Shown here in pieces: positions 7,595-17,900 of a DNA stretch of 64,000 nucleotides. The notes under the pieces are model-generated. The model saw only the letters and a program-made list of their open reading frames with translations. It did not search any database and had not been told where the DNA came from. The number at the start of each line of letters is the position of its first letter. Position 1 is the first letter of the stretch. Both the position numbers and the translations under genes were made by a program. The stretch is from an uncultured Prevotellaceae bacterium (GTDB lineage Bacteria > Bacteroidota > Bacteroidia > Bacteroidales > Bacteroidaceae), in the NCBI GenBank assembly GCA_900316315.1, contig ONCK01000001.1:1-64000 (forward strand), in the 5' to 3' direction.

Positions 7595-8896
7595 TCACTT
7601 ATTGGCACCAATTCTGCTCTGTTCCTCGTAACGGATATTCCATTCGAGGTCCTGTATGGCGTCATCGAGCTGTTCGACAGCCTGCTCCTGCTTGAGGATC
7701 GTTGCCTTGAGGGACGGTTGGTTGTCAACCTTGGCGCGGTTTTGCCTCAGCTCGGTGAGGAGGTTGTCGCGCTTATGTCTGAGGTCTTTCCAGTTGGAGG
7801 CCAGCTGCTTGGCCTTGGAACTCTTGAAGTCGCTCAGCCCATGGTAGATGATGCCATTGTATACGACGAAGTGCAAGTCATCGGCCTTCTGCTGCTTGGC
7901 CAGACCGCTCTTGAGCAACTGCTGATACCGTTGGCGGGCTGCTGCCACGTACTTGGCATCCGTCTGAGTGGACTTGATATCGTGTATCATGGCTTTGAGA
8001 CGTATGCTGTCGGCGTTGACGGCCGTCTGCTCGTAGACCGTACGGCTCTCCTCGGGAACAAAGAGGTAGATGCAGGCTTTGCCTTCCGGCTGGCGGCGGT
8101 CTGTGACAAGCCAGCCCAATTGGTTGACCTCGTCAATAGCGAGCAGATAGTCGTTGGCAGGGCTGGAGAAGGGCATGCCCATGTTTTCTGGCTTGAGATA
8201 ACTGTTGTCGTCGGTCGAATAGCGCGTCACGTAGAGGTCATATCCGCCTAGTCCACCGGCACGATTGGAGGCAAAATAGAGTGTCACGCCGTCTGCGAGC
8301 ACGTAGGGATTGGTATCCCCATCGGTGCTGTCGCCCAGTCCGTCGAGAGCGGCAGGCGCAGACCAATGGTCGCCCTCCTTGTACCTCACAAAGAGATGCT
8401 GATGCCCGTCGCCTGCTGCATTGGCATAGTAGAGTTTGTCCTTAAAGTCATTGGTGTACGTGGTAGAAGTGGCGACATCGCCTTCTGTCTGTCCCATCTG
8501 GCGGAAGACATCCTTCCAGTAAGCCAACTGGCCGCAACTAGGGTCGGTATGGATATGCTCCAGCACGCTCCCCTTGTCTACTACGAAGCTGTCTATGAAA
8601 GTGACACGTTGAGTTGCTGAAAGCATATTGATGCCTGCCAGCGCACGGGCGGCATCTGCCTGCAGCATGCCGACTGGTTGGTGTGCTTTGCGCGCTTGCG
8701 CAAGACGCTGCTGGGCGATGTGAGCTGCCTGGCCGAACTTATAATTGTCTATCAGGGTCTTGATATCGTCCGTTGTCGGGGCCTGCGCAGTCTGGTGCTG
8801 GCCTGCGGACGACACGTTGCGCCGGTGCTGGCCATAGGTCAGCGTCGTAAGGCACGCAAACAGTAGGAGCAAGATATATCGGGGCGTCTGTGTCAT
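7595..8896 (-). CDS. Secreted PD40/TolB-like beta-propeller protein
   Basis: 433 residues from ATG 8896, which lies right after a -7 promoter box (the in-frame TTG three codons earlier is less likely). An N-terminal signal peptide (PRYILLLLFACLTTLTYGQ) targets it to the periplasm or outer membrane. The middle part holds WD40-like/PD40 strands such as LYFASNRAGGLGGYDLYVTRY, as in TolB and in the OmpA-linked proteins of Bacteroidota. The C-terminal ~120 residues are charged and helical (LRQNRAKVDNQPSLKATILK), probably coiled coil. No OmpA domain follows. Role unknown; an envelope or protein-secretion accessory would fit the architecture. Confidence 0.75.
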   Translation of the reverse strand: MTQTPRYILLLLFACLTTLTYGQHRRNVSSAGQHQTAQAPTTDDIKTLIDNYKFGQAAHIAQQRLAQARKAHQPVGMLQADAARALAGINMLSATQRVTFIDSFVVDKGSVLEHIHTDPSCGQLAYWKDVFRQMGQTEGDVATSTTYTNDFKDKLYYANAAGDGHQHLFVRYKEGDHWSAPAALDGLGDSTDGDTNPYVLADGVTLYFASNRAGGLGGYDLYVTRYSTDDNSYLKPENMGMPFSSPANDYLLAIDEVNQLGWLVTDRRQPEGKACIYLFVPEESRTVYEQTAVNADSIRLKAMIHDIKSTQTDAKYVAAARQRYQQLLKSGLAKQQKADDLHFVVYNGIIYHGLSDFKSSKAKQLASNWKDLRHKRDNLLTELRQNRAKVDNQPSLKATILKQEQAVEQLDDAIQDLEWNIRYEEQSRIGANK

Positions 8897-8918
8897 GAGT
8901 TTCAAATTTGTTATTGCG

Positions 8919-8926
8919 CAAAATTA
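8919..8926 (-). promoter_or_regulatory. -7 promoter box of the propeller gene
   Basis: Reads TAATTTTG on the minus strand, matching the Bacteroidota TAnnTTTG -7 element. It lies 22 bp upstream of ATG 8896, which supports that start. Confidence 0.6.
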
Positions 8927-9064
8927 GCAATTTATCGCCATAGACAGGAGGTCAAGAGTGCTAATTATTTGATATCATGTCGCCGTCATACCTCAAGAGC
9001 CTATCGTCCGGTCTTCACAATACTGCAGCCGACATACTTTCTGCGCCCGTACTCTGCGCAACGC

Positions 9065-9928
9065 TCAGATGCTTATGCGGAGATAGGCGCGGTCATCGTA
9101 ACTGTCGGCACCGACAGCCAGTCCTTTGGTAGAGGGGCAATCTCTGATGAGAAGGGGATCTTGGCGCAAGAGATCCTCTAATTGCCGCTCAGAGGCTGCC
9201 AGCGTATCAGCGAGGTAGGGATAACCGTCGCTGGCAAGCACGAGTTGGTGGATGTCGGGGGCAACCGCGATGCTCGACCATCCTCCTTGCCCATCCGCCG
9301 AGTCTAGCGAAGACGATCTCATCACCTCAAAGCCGTCAATCACCGGATAAGCATAGGGACAGCAGGCAGGCGAAACATTCTGAAATCCGCACTGGTCTCT
9401 CAGGGCTCCCATGATGATCTGCCTGCCTAAGTCCTTGCGGCGCAACTGGTCCACCGTGTAACCATGAGACAGGAGGTAGCGGTCTGCCTCAGCGCGTATA
9501 CGACTGAGTACTTCGTCTATGCGTTTGACAGGATGCAGGGTACGTCCATCCACACGGCACTGACAATCGCCTATCCACCATATCTCGCGACGAGAGTCGC
9601 TATAGATGACCACACTGGCTGTGATACGCTCCTCTGGATGCCGCGCGACACGGTCCAGCAAGCCGTGACTGAGGTAGTAGGAGCGAATCGCCGAGGTCAG
9701 CAAGCTGGTTGCCTCTTCCAGGGTCGCCTTGCTGGGCAATGCCCTGACGGATTCTGCCACCAGTCGCGCTGCCAGCAAGCCCGGAGCCATTCCGTCGTAA
9801 GTACGATCCGTCTTGGCGGTACTTCCATCAATGACAGCGCAGTAGTCAAGCGTCGTAACGATACTGTCCTGACAGGGCTGTGCTGCTGACTTGCCGCGTA
9901 CAGTCTGCTCTATGACACTATATGACAT
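9065..9928 (-). CDS. PP2C-like protein phosphatase
   Basis: 287 residues resembling PPM/PP2C metal-dependent Ser/Thr phosphatases. Recognisable motifs in order are YCAVIDGSTAK (DG metal-binding motif, about residue 30), ITASVVIYSDSRREIWWIGDCQCRV (the family GDC/GDS segment, about 100-125), LVLASDGYPYL (ASDG, about 230) and DSYDDRAYLRI (DD near the C-terminus). Cytosolic, no signal peptide. The sequence is divergent and includes an insertion around residues 165-220 not usual for the family. It follows the small 9987 gene by 58 bp on the same strand. Substrate unknown. Confidence 0.75.
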   Translation of the reverse strand: MSYSVIEQTVRGKSAAQPCQDSIVTTLDYCAVIDGSTAKTDRTYDGMAPGLLAARLVAESVRALPSKATLEEATSLLTSAIRSYYLSHGLLDRVARHPEERITASVVIYSDSRREIWWIGDCQCRVDGRTLHPVKRIDEVLSRIRAEADRYLLSHGYTVDQLRRKDLGRQIIMGALRDQCGFQNVSPACCPYAYPVIDGFEVMRSSSLDSADGQGGWSSIAVAPDIHQLVLASDGYPYLADTLAASERQLEDLLRQDPLLIRDCPSTKGLAVGADSYDDRAYLRISI

Positions 9929-9986
9929 CAGTAGTGTACATCCCTGTCGTCACTACTACGGGCAGCAGCAAGACAGGGCGGTGGAC

Positions 9987-10337
9987 TTATTGCGCTGGAA
10001 CGGGCTGCGGATCTGTATCGTCGGGTTCCTCGGGCTCGTCCTGCAGGGCTTCCCACTGCTTGTACACATTGATGAGCTGCTGAAGGCCGTATGCCTTCAT
10101 CTTGGAGTGATAGATCACGTCGATGCAGAGATCCAGCAGGTCGGTGGCTTTGCCATCGCTATTGGCAATCAGGGAACGGATGTTGTACTTTAGCTTGGTG
10201 AGCACCGACTCGTCGACGATACCGTTGCTGTCGACGAGGTGTCGAAAGAGGGCATACTTGCGTATCGTCTGCAAATTGTCCTCTGTGATTTCCAGCGTGT
10301 GTGTGCCGGAGGCATTGAGATGGATGTCGTAGTACAT
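9987..10337 (-). CDS. Small uncharacterised protein
   Basis: 116 residues (MYYDIHLNASGTHTLEITED...). No domain recognised. Mostly predicted helix with an acidic, proline-rich tail (DEPEEPDDTDPQPVPAQ). No signal peptide or membrane segment. It lies on the same strand just upstream of the PP2C-like gene (58 bp gap), so a functional or regulatory link to that phosphatase is possible, but nothing in the sequence states it. Confidence 0.7.
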   Translation of the reverse strand: MYYDIHLNASGTHTLEITEDNLQTIRKYALFRHLVDSNGIVDESVLTKLKYNIRSLIANSDGKATDLLDLCIDVIYHSKMKAYGLQQLINVYKQWEALQDEPEEPDDTDPQPVPAQ

Positions 10338-10434
10338 GACGTTTATATAGTTGTATTTACTGACTCAGTATTTTGTAGCCCTCATCTCGGCAGCCGCAGG
10401 CCTCGCCTATCAAGCAGCCGAGCAAATGGCGTCG

Positions 10435-13400
10435 CTACTCGGTGAGAAAGCGGCAGGCCATCCGCATCACCTGACTGCGCTTAGCCGCATCGGCTATCTG
10501 CTCGAGCGGGAAGCCGAGTGCCAACGTACGACTTCGGCTGCCCTGCCAGGCAACTGCCGCGCTGGTGCCGTCACTGTAGGTAAACGAGGTGAAGGCTTGG
10601 TCGACAGGCGTCAGGCGGTCGTAGTGACGCAGTGGCAAGGCGGGATTGCTCTGAAGGGCGCAGGCAATTTGGTTAGCGCGGATGCTGTCTCCTCCAGCGC
10701 TTCCCCCAGCGGCCACATCTGACGAGCCATACTGATAGTGAAGCGTCGTAGCCGTAAAGGCGGCCTCCTCGGGCGACTGCATGTCGCTGGCAATATAGCT
10801 ACCCGAAACCAGCAGACGCCCTCCCCGGCTCAGATAGTCAGAGAGCAGACGTTGCAACGCGGGGTCAAAGGTCTTATAGCGGCGGATGCTGCTCTCTCCG
10901 CAGTCTCTCTGACTGCCGAGGATGAGATCCAACATCTGGTACTGTCTCAGGGGAGTATCGGCCGACAGAGCTTCACGGCTGATAGAGGAGAAACTGACAT
11001 CCGCCATCCCGGCCAGGGCCTGACCGTGCACATAAGGGTAATCAAAGGTATTGCCCTCCAGCTGAGCGCCTACAAGTTCGTCTCCCGACCGGCCAAGACC
11101 GTGCCCCAAGTCTGTACGGTCCATATCTGTCTGACGGCCACAGTACTCTGTCGTCGACTTATAAGGCACGCCCATGTCACGGTCGAGGTCAAAGCCGCAC
11201 CGCTCCTCGGTATCCACCACCTCGGGGCCGCTCAGACGCGTGAACGCGTTGATCAGGAGCACTTCCTTGCGTTGTCTGCTGCTGTGGCGCACGGAGAGCA
11301 CCTCGCTGTCAAAACTCTCTCCTCCCTGATTGACGGCTGTAACCTTGAAACTGACGGTCTTGTCGTCGGGGATGCTGACTAGACAGGTGGTTGTCCCCTT
11401 GACGAGTGTGCCGTTGTCAAAGTCGCCATCGCCCTTGCGGGTATAGACGATATAGGCATCGGGCTGTGAGGAAGCCTCGCCCTCCTCTGCCGTCGTATCC
11501 TGCTGCGGACTCCATGAGAGGCGTACCTTGCCTCCCTGCTCGAGCAGAGCACTCAGATGAGTCACCGGCAGTGGCTGGTAGACGTAGTCTGTGCGGTGGA
11601 CCTCGGCGATGTACCGCACGATGGCCTTGTATGCACTACGGGCGAAGGCGAACTTGAATACGGGGTCGTGACCTAGCTTCATGTCTTCGAAGTGCTGGTG
11701 AGACATGGTCTCGAGTATGCCCGATGGCACCAGGGGCTTGCGCGACTCGCTGTAGTCGCGGTAGTAGTGCTCGCGACGTGTCCATGTCCGGCCGAGCAAG
11801 CGTGTCAAGTCGCCGCAGATCTGGGTCTGCAGCATAGTGCCCAGGTCTGACGACATCAGACGTGACTGACCGCAGGGCAGCGTCGTGCGGGCACTGTCGT
11901 CGTATAGCGTAGTGACGACCAGAGTACCGTAGGTGTCATTGCCGTAGCGGTAGCCCGCGTCGCTGTGGACTGCGAGTGAGAGCTCAAAGGGGACGTGCCC
12001 TCCCTCGCGCCCGGGTAAGTAGACGGAACCTCCGCCTAAGTAGTTGAGGGCATTGGAGCGGCAGTTGATATCGTCTGCGTAATCATTGTGACCGTCTTTG
12101 GTATTGTATACGCCCTGTGGCAAGCCGGCCCATTGCACATAGTAGCGGCTCCCCTCCAGATAGCGCGGCAAGCCGCTGACGACGCCGTCTCCGCCGTCTT
12201 CCTCACGTGCCATATTGCCCATGCCGCCGCCGAAGCGTACTGCATCTGCCGTCACCACGCCGCGGGCTGCCGAACTGGCATTGGAGAGACTGACGCAGTT
12301 GTCCTTGCTCTGCCCAGCCGCAAAGCTGTAAGTACCCAGATAGACCCAGGTTCCACCACCCATCTGCTGGTTGACACGGACCGGTGTGCTGAAGCCTCGG
12401 TGATGGACCGTGTAGTGGGCATCGTCAATGCTGCGCGACAGGGTCTGGTAGCTCACGTAGACAGCATAGTCACCTGCCTCCTCTATATTGGGTATCCAGT
12501 ATATTGTGGAGAGACCTGAGCGCTGCGTAGTCGTAGCGGCCACGCGCGCTGTGCCCTTGACGGCTGAGGGATGCTCGGATACCTCAGCGCCGGTCGAGTC
12601 GACGAAGGTAAATCCCCGACTTGCGTGCCACGGGCTCTCACCGCTCAGGTAGGTTGCCTGACCGTAGCGAAAGCCCTCCAGGCCTGTATCCTGCCAGCCG
12701 GCCTCGCCGGCGTACTCCTCGTAGCGTCCTGTGGCCAAGGCGCCGTCATTGTCGACGATGATCTCGTGGCGCTGCCAGTCTCTCTCGCGCGGCGTATAGC
12801 AGACAGCTCCGCTCCGCTCGAGCATAGGTAGCAGAAAGGGATAGACCAGAGATTGGGTGAAGAGGTCCTCGCGCGTACAGTAGAGCGCAGGACGCTGCCA
12901 TCCCCAATGGGCGCCGTTGCTGAGCCAGTAGCGGCCGTGGCTCGCCCAGATACAGAGATGGCGGCCGGAGAGTCCCTTCGTGATAGCGTAGGGGCGCTTG
13001 GGATAGCTCACCCAAGGCTTGCCGGTATAGTCGGTCTTCCCCCAGAGACGCGTGGAGTCCTTAGGGGAGAGATAGGTATTGGGAATCATCGTGGAGATCT
13101 CTCCCTGATGGCCCATAATCGAGAGTTTGTACGACTTCAGCGGCGTGGGCAACAAGCGGCTCACATCTTGGTAGATAGTCTTAACGAGAGAGGGGGTAAA
13201 GTTTTGCGAGCTGAAGCCTTCGCCTGCCCATACGGTCAGCGTGCGCGCCTTGTCATCGACGCTAAGGCTGTCCATGCGCATCGCCATATTGGGCTCAAAA
13301 CCGCGAAGGCGGTAATTGCGGAAGTAATCCTGCAAGATAGGTGTAAGGGTATCGGGGAGTGCCGCGAGCGAGTCGGATACCGGACTCTCGGAGGTGGCGA

Positions 13401-13476
13401 CTGACTGAGCGCGGCCTTGCTCTATGAGAAATCCGGAGAGCAACAGAAGCAATATGATCTTGATGCGATGACTCAT
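10435..13476 (-). CDS. Large secreted amidase-like protein with golvesin C-terminal domain
   Basis: 1013 residues with signal peptide (IILLLLLSGFLIEQGRAQ). The first ~250 and the 500-630 regions together look like an N-acetylmuramoyl-L-alanine amidase (amidase_3) interrupted by an insert: IWASHGRYW early, then ELSLAVHSDAG (the family S-x-H motif) and GILETMSHQHFEDM. Residues about 310-425 form a golvesin-C-terminal-like beta domain (IYWIPNIEEAGDYAVYVSY ... VVTADAVRFGGG), often labelled xanthan lyase in Bacteroidales. A fibronectin III-like domain follows (VRLSWSPQ ... YIVYTRKGDG ... VSFKVTAVNQGGES), then a C-terminal region containing GGRLLVSGSYIASDM, like a glutamine-amidotransferase-type fold. 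Probably acts on peptidoglycan or polysaccharide in the periplasm; the substrate is not known. Confidence 0.75.
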   Translation of the reverse strand: MSHRIKIILLLLLSGFLIEQGRAQSVATSESPVSDSLAALPDTLTPILQDYFRNYRLRGFEPNMAMRMDSLSVDDKARTLTVWAGEGFSSQNFTPSLVKTIYQDVSRLLPTPLKSYKLSIMGHQGEISTMIPNTYLSPKDSTRLWGKTDYTGKPWVSYPKRPYAITKGLSGRHLCIWASHGRYWLSNGAHWGWQRPALYCTREDLFTQSLVYPFLLPMLERSGAVCYTPRERDWQRHEIIVDNDGALATGRYEEYAGEAGWQDTGLEGFRYGQATYLSGESPWHASRGFTFVDSTGAEVSEHPSAVKGTARVAATTTQRSGLSTIYWIPNIEEAGDYAVYVSYQTLSRSIDDAHYTVHHRGFSTPVRVNQQMGGGTWVYLGTYSFAAGQSKDNCVSLSNASSAARGVVTADAVRFGGGMGNMAREEDGGDGVVSGLPRYLEGSRYYVQWAGLPQGVYNTKDGHNDYADDINCRSNALNYLGGGSVYLPGREGGHVPFELSLAVHSDAGYRYGNDTYGTLVVTTLYDDSARTTLPCGQSRLMSSDLGTMLQTQICGDLTRLLGRTWTRREHYYRDYSESRKPLVPSGILETMSHQHFEDMKLGHDPVFKFAFARSAYKAIVRYIAEVHRTDYVYQPLPVTHLSALLEQGGKVRLSWSPQQDTTAEEGEASSQPDAYIVYTRKGDGDFDNGTLVKGTTTCLVSIPDDKTVSFKVTAVNQGGESFDSEVLSVRHSSRQRKEVLLINAFTRLSGPEVVDTEERCGFDLDRDMGVPYKSTTEYCGRQTDMDRTDLGHGLGRSGDELVGAQLEGNTFDYPYVHGQALAGMADVSFSSISREALSADTPLRQYQMLDLILGSQRDCGESSIRRYKTFDPALQRLLSDYLSRGGRLLVSGSYIASDMQSPEEAAFTATTLHYQYGSSDVAAGGSAGGDSIRANQIACALQSNPALPLRHYDRLTPVDQAFTSFTYSDGTSAAVAWQGSRSRTLALGFPLEQIADAAKRSQVMRMACRFLTE

Positions 13477-13608
13477 TGGGCAGATGGTATGAGGATTATC
13501 GCCGTAAAATTAGAAAGAAAAATCGGATTGGGCAACCTTGGCCCGAAAACTTTGCCTCGCCTGCGGCTTTTAGAGAGGTCCGGGAGGGTGAAGTGCAACA
13601 TTCTTTTG

Positions 13609-13616
13609 TATCTTTG
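13609..13616 (+). promoter_or_regulatory. -7 promoter box of the polyferredoxin gene
   Basis: TATCTTTG, a perfect TAnnTTTG match, 35 bp upstream of ATG 13652. Confidence 0.7.
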
Positions 13617-13651
13617 CAGCGGCTTCGCCTCATCCAGCAAGCCCATGCACC

Positions 13652-14587
13652 ATGTCTGATCTCACACCTCAAGACACTCCGTCTGCCAAGCCCTCTGTAC
13701 GCCACTTTGTCTGCCTAACAGGGGGCGTCGTACTGCTGCTAGCCGCCATCGTCTGCTTTGCCGCGGGCTGGAGCCTCGGTCCTCTGCCCATCGGGCTGCT
13801 TCCTGTGGTGCCTGCTATCTTTCTGCTGGTCGAGGCCGTGGGAGGCAAGAGCCGTCCTGCACCTTCTGTCAAGACAGCCCGCCGACGCTTTATCGCCTCA
13901 GCAGCCTCCTTCGCCCAGAACGAAGGCATGCAGGCCCTCAGCGACAAGATGCAGAACAGCATAGCCACCTTCACCGGCAAACGAAATCCACGGAGCAAGC
14001 TCCCCGTGCTCCCGGCGGGCGCCGTAAGTCTGGAACGCTATACAGAACTCTGCACGGCCTGCATGGACTGTGTCCCCGCGTGCCCGCAACATCTGCTCGA
14101 GCCACCACTTAAGCTCACGCTCAATCTACAGCCCTCCCTCTCCTACCGCACAGGATGGTGCCCGACGGACTGCACACGCTGCAATGACGCTTGCCCTACG
14201 GGGGCGCTCCAGCCACTGACGCCGGCTGAGAAAGCTAAGGTGCAGACGGGATACGCCGTGTGGATTATGGAAAACTGTATTTCCTACAATGAGCACGACT
14301 GCAGCGCATGCGCTGAAAACTGCCCGCAAGGCTGTATCCAGATGTACCGCAACGGACGCAAACTGTATCCCGTCATCACCAACCGAAACTGCACTGGATG
14401 CGGCGCATGTGAGAACAACTGTCCCGCCATGCCTCTCAAGGCAATCTATGTCGAGGCTTATGGCAAACACCGCGTGCGACAGATCTCGGAGTCCGAGGTC
14501 CCGACAGACGCAAACACCCCCTCCAACACGGTACAAGCCGCGCCGGAACCGTCGGCATCCTCCCCTTCTAATGAAGCCCCCGTCTGA
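13652..14587 (+). CDS. Membrane-anchored 4Fe-4S polyferredoxin
   Basis: 311 residues. Two adjacent hydrophobic segments (about residues 18-60, FVCLTGGVVLLLAAIVCFAAGW and LPIGLLPVVPAIFLLVEAV) anchor the N-terminus. The rest carries several cysteine clusters of ferredoxin type: CTACMDCVPACP, CPTDCTRCNDACP, CSACAENCPQGC and CTGCGACENNCP, so up to four clusters of about four Cys each. A twin-arginine-like RRRFIASAASF at about 75 resembles the start of NapG/NrfC-like subunits. The C-terminus is a low-complexity acidic/proline tail. Likely an electron-transfer subunit at the cytoplasmic membrane; no partner oxidoreductase is adjacent, so the redox partner is unknown. Confidence 0.85.
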   Translation: MSDLTPQDTPSAKPSVRHFVCLTGGVVLLLAAIVCFAAGWSLGPLPIGLLPVVPAIFLLVEAVGGKSRPAPSVKTARRRFIASAASFAQNEGMQALSDKMQNSIATFTGKRNPRSKLPVLPAGAVSLERYTELCTACMDCVPACPQHLLEPPLKLTLNLQPSLSYRTGWCPTDCTRCNDACPTGALQPLTPAEKAKVQTGYAVWIMENCISYNEHDCSACAENCPQGCIQMYRNGRKLYPVITNRNCTGCGACENNCPAMPLKAIYVEAYGKHRVRQISESEVPTDANTPSNTVQAAPEPSASSPSNEAPV

Positions 14588-14933
14588 CCGTCACGTCTGA
14601 CTGCCCGATATACAGCAACCGGCTCTCTGCACCCATCCAGGCTGCACTTCCTCCCGCTGGCAAGCCCGCTATCAGAAGAACAGACGCTATACATTATTAA
14701 TTAATATCCACTTCTCACTCAACAGCATAGTATGCGCGCCGTACTAAGCGGCACAGTCTCTGATACAGGGCCGGATGTAATTTAGACAAGGCCAGATGTA
14801 GTTTAGACCAAGTCCGACCCTGTATGATGCCCACACGAGCTGCGTCGATTCGCGTGCCGACAAAGGGGATTGCCAACGGTCTCCCGCGCTTTACAGAAAC
14901 GGTTGGCTCAAAGATTAACAGCGGCGAGCGGAC
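14588..14933. repeat. Gene-free gap with two 21-bp repeat units and an inverted repeat
   Basis: Between the convergent polyferredoxin and PEP-synthase-like genes. 14769-14811 holds two direct units (GGCCGGATGTAATTTAGACA and GGCCAGATGTAGTTTAGACC) spaced exactly 21 bp. The outer ends, ACAGGGCCGGA (14765) and TCCGACCCTGT (to 14823), form an imperfect inverted repeat. Belongs to the dispersed family described at 39641 and 49139. Nothing else recognised in the gap. Confidence 0.6.
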
Positions 14934-17900
14934 CTAAAAGGAGGAGTATTTGACAGACACGTCGGCATCATCATCGGGCAATACGGTACGGCTGTCGGGC
15001 TTGAGCACGACACCGCGACTATGGCGCCCATCCATAAGCACACAGATGGGCTTTGACAGAGTGACGAGGCGCAGGTGTTCGTCTTCGTAGGCTGCCGGCT
15101 GTTCGTTGAGCCAGTCCTCATCGTAGAAGCCGCCATCCTGTACTGTCAGGGTGAAGTATCCCACACCCAGGGAGGTCAGGTTTTGGAAGAAGTGGGTACC
15201 CTGACTCGGCTCGATTGAGGAACCCTTGGTCATACGCTCGCAGATGACGGCAGCGCCCGAGATGTCGGTCCACTTGACTGGGATGCCGAGCCGGCTGTCC
15301 GAACTGCCCCAGCGCCCCGGACCGATGAGCACATACGACTGTTGCTCTCGGATCAGACGGGTATTGAGGTCGTGTATCCGGCTCGCCAGACTCACATTGA
15401 GCGAAGGCTGGTAGCCGGCGCTCTTGACGTAGAGAATATGACGGATATCCCTGATGCGGCCATGTCCAAGCACGCTGTTGGAGGCTATCAGCTTGTCAGC
15501 ATCGTCTATATGGGAGAGGCCGATCTCCATGTCCTCGTCGTTGCCGACGATAGGCCTGATCTGCAGCAAGTAGAAGGTACCATTGCGGCATCCCTCGTCA
15601 AAGTTGACTGCGAACTCCATTTCTACAGGGCGCCCCATCTCACGCTGTCCGATGTCAAGCAGACGGTGGAGAGTGGAGGCCAGAGGAAGCTGGTTGTGTT
15701 GCAGGATATTGGCAAAAGAGATCACCTTGCGTCCGCCCGGATAGCAGCCGTCGTAGATCATCTGACTCTCAGGCTCATAAGTAGAGGAGATATACTTGAG
15801 CATACCATCGGCCTCGGCATCCTTGAGACCGAGATGCAGCAGATTAAATCCGTCATCGACACTGAAAGGCTCAGACCCACTCTTCAGATCAAGGGCATAG
15901 TATTGGGTCTGGGTGTCGCGCAGGGCCAGCCGAAGGGTACTCATCTGCAAGACCTTGCGAGGACGTACGGGCGAGAAGTGAAGCGTCTTGCCTCCGTCGA
16001 CGATATATTTGCCCAAGCCTAGGGCGATATCGCAGATACCCTCCTCGGCACGCTGCTCATCGAGAGGATAGTAGTTGAGAGAGCGGGCCACGCCCGATAT
16101 ATTGGGATAGAGACGGCTGCCGATCACATGGCCGACGACCTCCTGCAGGATAACGCTCATTTTCTCCTGCTCAATGAGATTGCCGGTCGCCCTCATGTAG
16201 GTTTTGCTCTCCTCATAGAAGGTAGAGGCGTAGACCGCCTTGATGGCATCGGCGACCCGGCTGACGACATGGCGCTTGTCCCCAATATTGGGCACCATAT
16301 AGGTAGCATAGACTCCGGCAAAAGGCTGATAGTGGGAGTCCTCCAGCAGAGAGGACGAGCGGATGACAAGTGCGCCGCGGAAGAGGTCGGTCAGAGCTGA
16401 GATGTCGTCGAGCAGACTGTCGGGCAATGCAGCGCCGAGAAAGGCCTGCAAGATCTCTTCATCGGATGCCCCGCTGAGCGCAATGGGATAGAGATGATTG
16501 AGCGACATGAATTGGTCAAACACATCGGTGCAAACGACGACAGACTTGGGGATGGTGACATGCAGATTGGGCGCGTCGAGCTCAGGATGCCACTTGATCA
16601 TCGAGCCAAGGAAGGCCAGTCCTCGGCCCTTGCCTCCGAGCGAGTCATTGCCTATGCGTGCAAAGTTGCTGTACTGGTCAAAACGGTCACGCTCGTAGAT
16701 AGCGATGGTGCCTGTGTTTTTCATCCGTCGGTACTGTACGATAAGATGAAAGATGAGCTGACGTGCTTCGTCCATATCGCGATAGTCGCTGACCTTAACT
16801 CCCTTGAGAATGTCGGCAGGCGGAAACATGGCACGACTGTAAAAGAACCTGGAAAAATGATTCTGACTCAGATGATACGCCAGCGAGGCGTCCGGTATAT
16901 CAAAGATCTTATTCTGTAGATCCTTGAGGTCCTTGATGCGCATGATTTCCTGCCCCGTGTCGGGATTGACTATGACAAAGTCGCCAAAGCCGAAGAGCCT
17001 GCTCACCTCCTGTCGGAGCTTCTCAGGATACTGTTTGGAAGCCTTGAGGATAAAAGCGGCATGTATCTCCCTGGCCAAGGCCTCGCTCGCCGCATCGCTC
17101 GACTCGAGGATCATCGGGATGATGAGGCCTGTCCGGCGTACGTACTGGCCGAAGCGGTATCCGGCATAGGGATCCTTGTTGTGGCTGAAGGTGATGCTCA
17201 TGTCTGAGACAATGCCGAGGATATGGTCTCTGTACTTGTCAAAGATGCTGACCGCCTCCTCATAGTTGCGGGCCAGCATAATCTTGGGACGGCCGCGCAT
17301 GCGCAGTGTCTTCTGGTGGTCATTGAGCGTCTCCTTGGAAAATTCCTTGCTCTGCTCCAGCACAAACTGGTAGAGATGAGTCAGCGCCAAAGAGTAGAAG
17401 CGTACGCTGTCCTCCACCAGTAGGATAATCTGCACGCCGGCCCGCGCCGTGTCTTCCTCGGCATTCATCTTGTCCTCTATGAGTTTGGTAATCGTCAGTA
17501 TGAGGCGGGGATCTCCTTGCCAGCAGAAGATATAGTCAATCGCCGACATATCGCTCATCGCCACGCGTTTGCTCACCTCGCGGCTGAAGGGCGTAAGCAC
17601 CACGATGGGAATATGGCTGTATCGATGCTTAATCTCCGTCGCAGCAGCAAAGATATCGCGGTGATCCATATTGGGCATGAGGATGATCAGCTCAAAGTTG
17701 CGGCGGCTCAGTATCTCGAGCGCTTCCTCCTCTGTCGAGACTTGAGTAAAACGAGGCGGACTGGTAAGGCTCAGCGCAACGTACTCATTGTATATCTGCT
17801 CCTCTATGCGCCCGTCTTCCTCCAAGATGAAGGAGTCGTAGTGCGTCGCTACAAGCAATATATTGTAAATGTGACGATTCATCAAGTCGTCAAACGCCGT

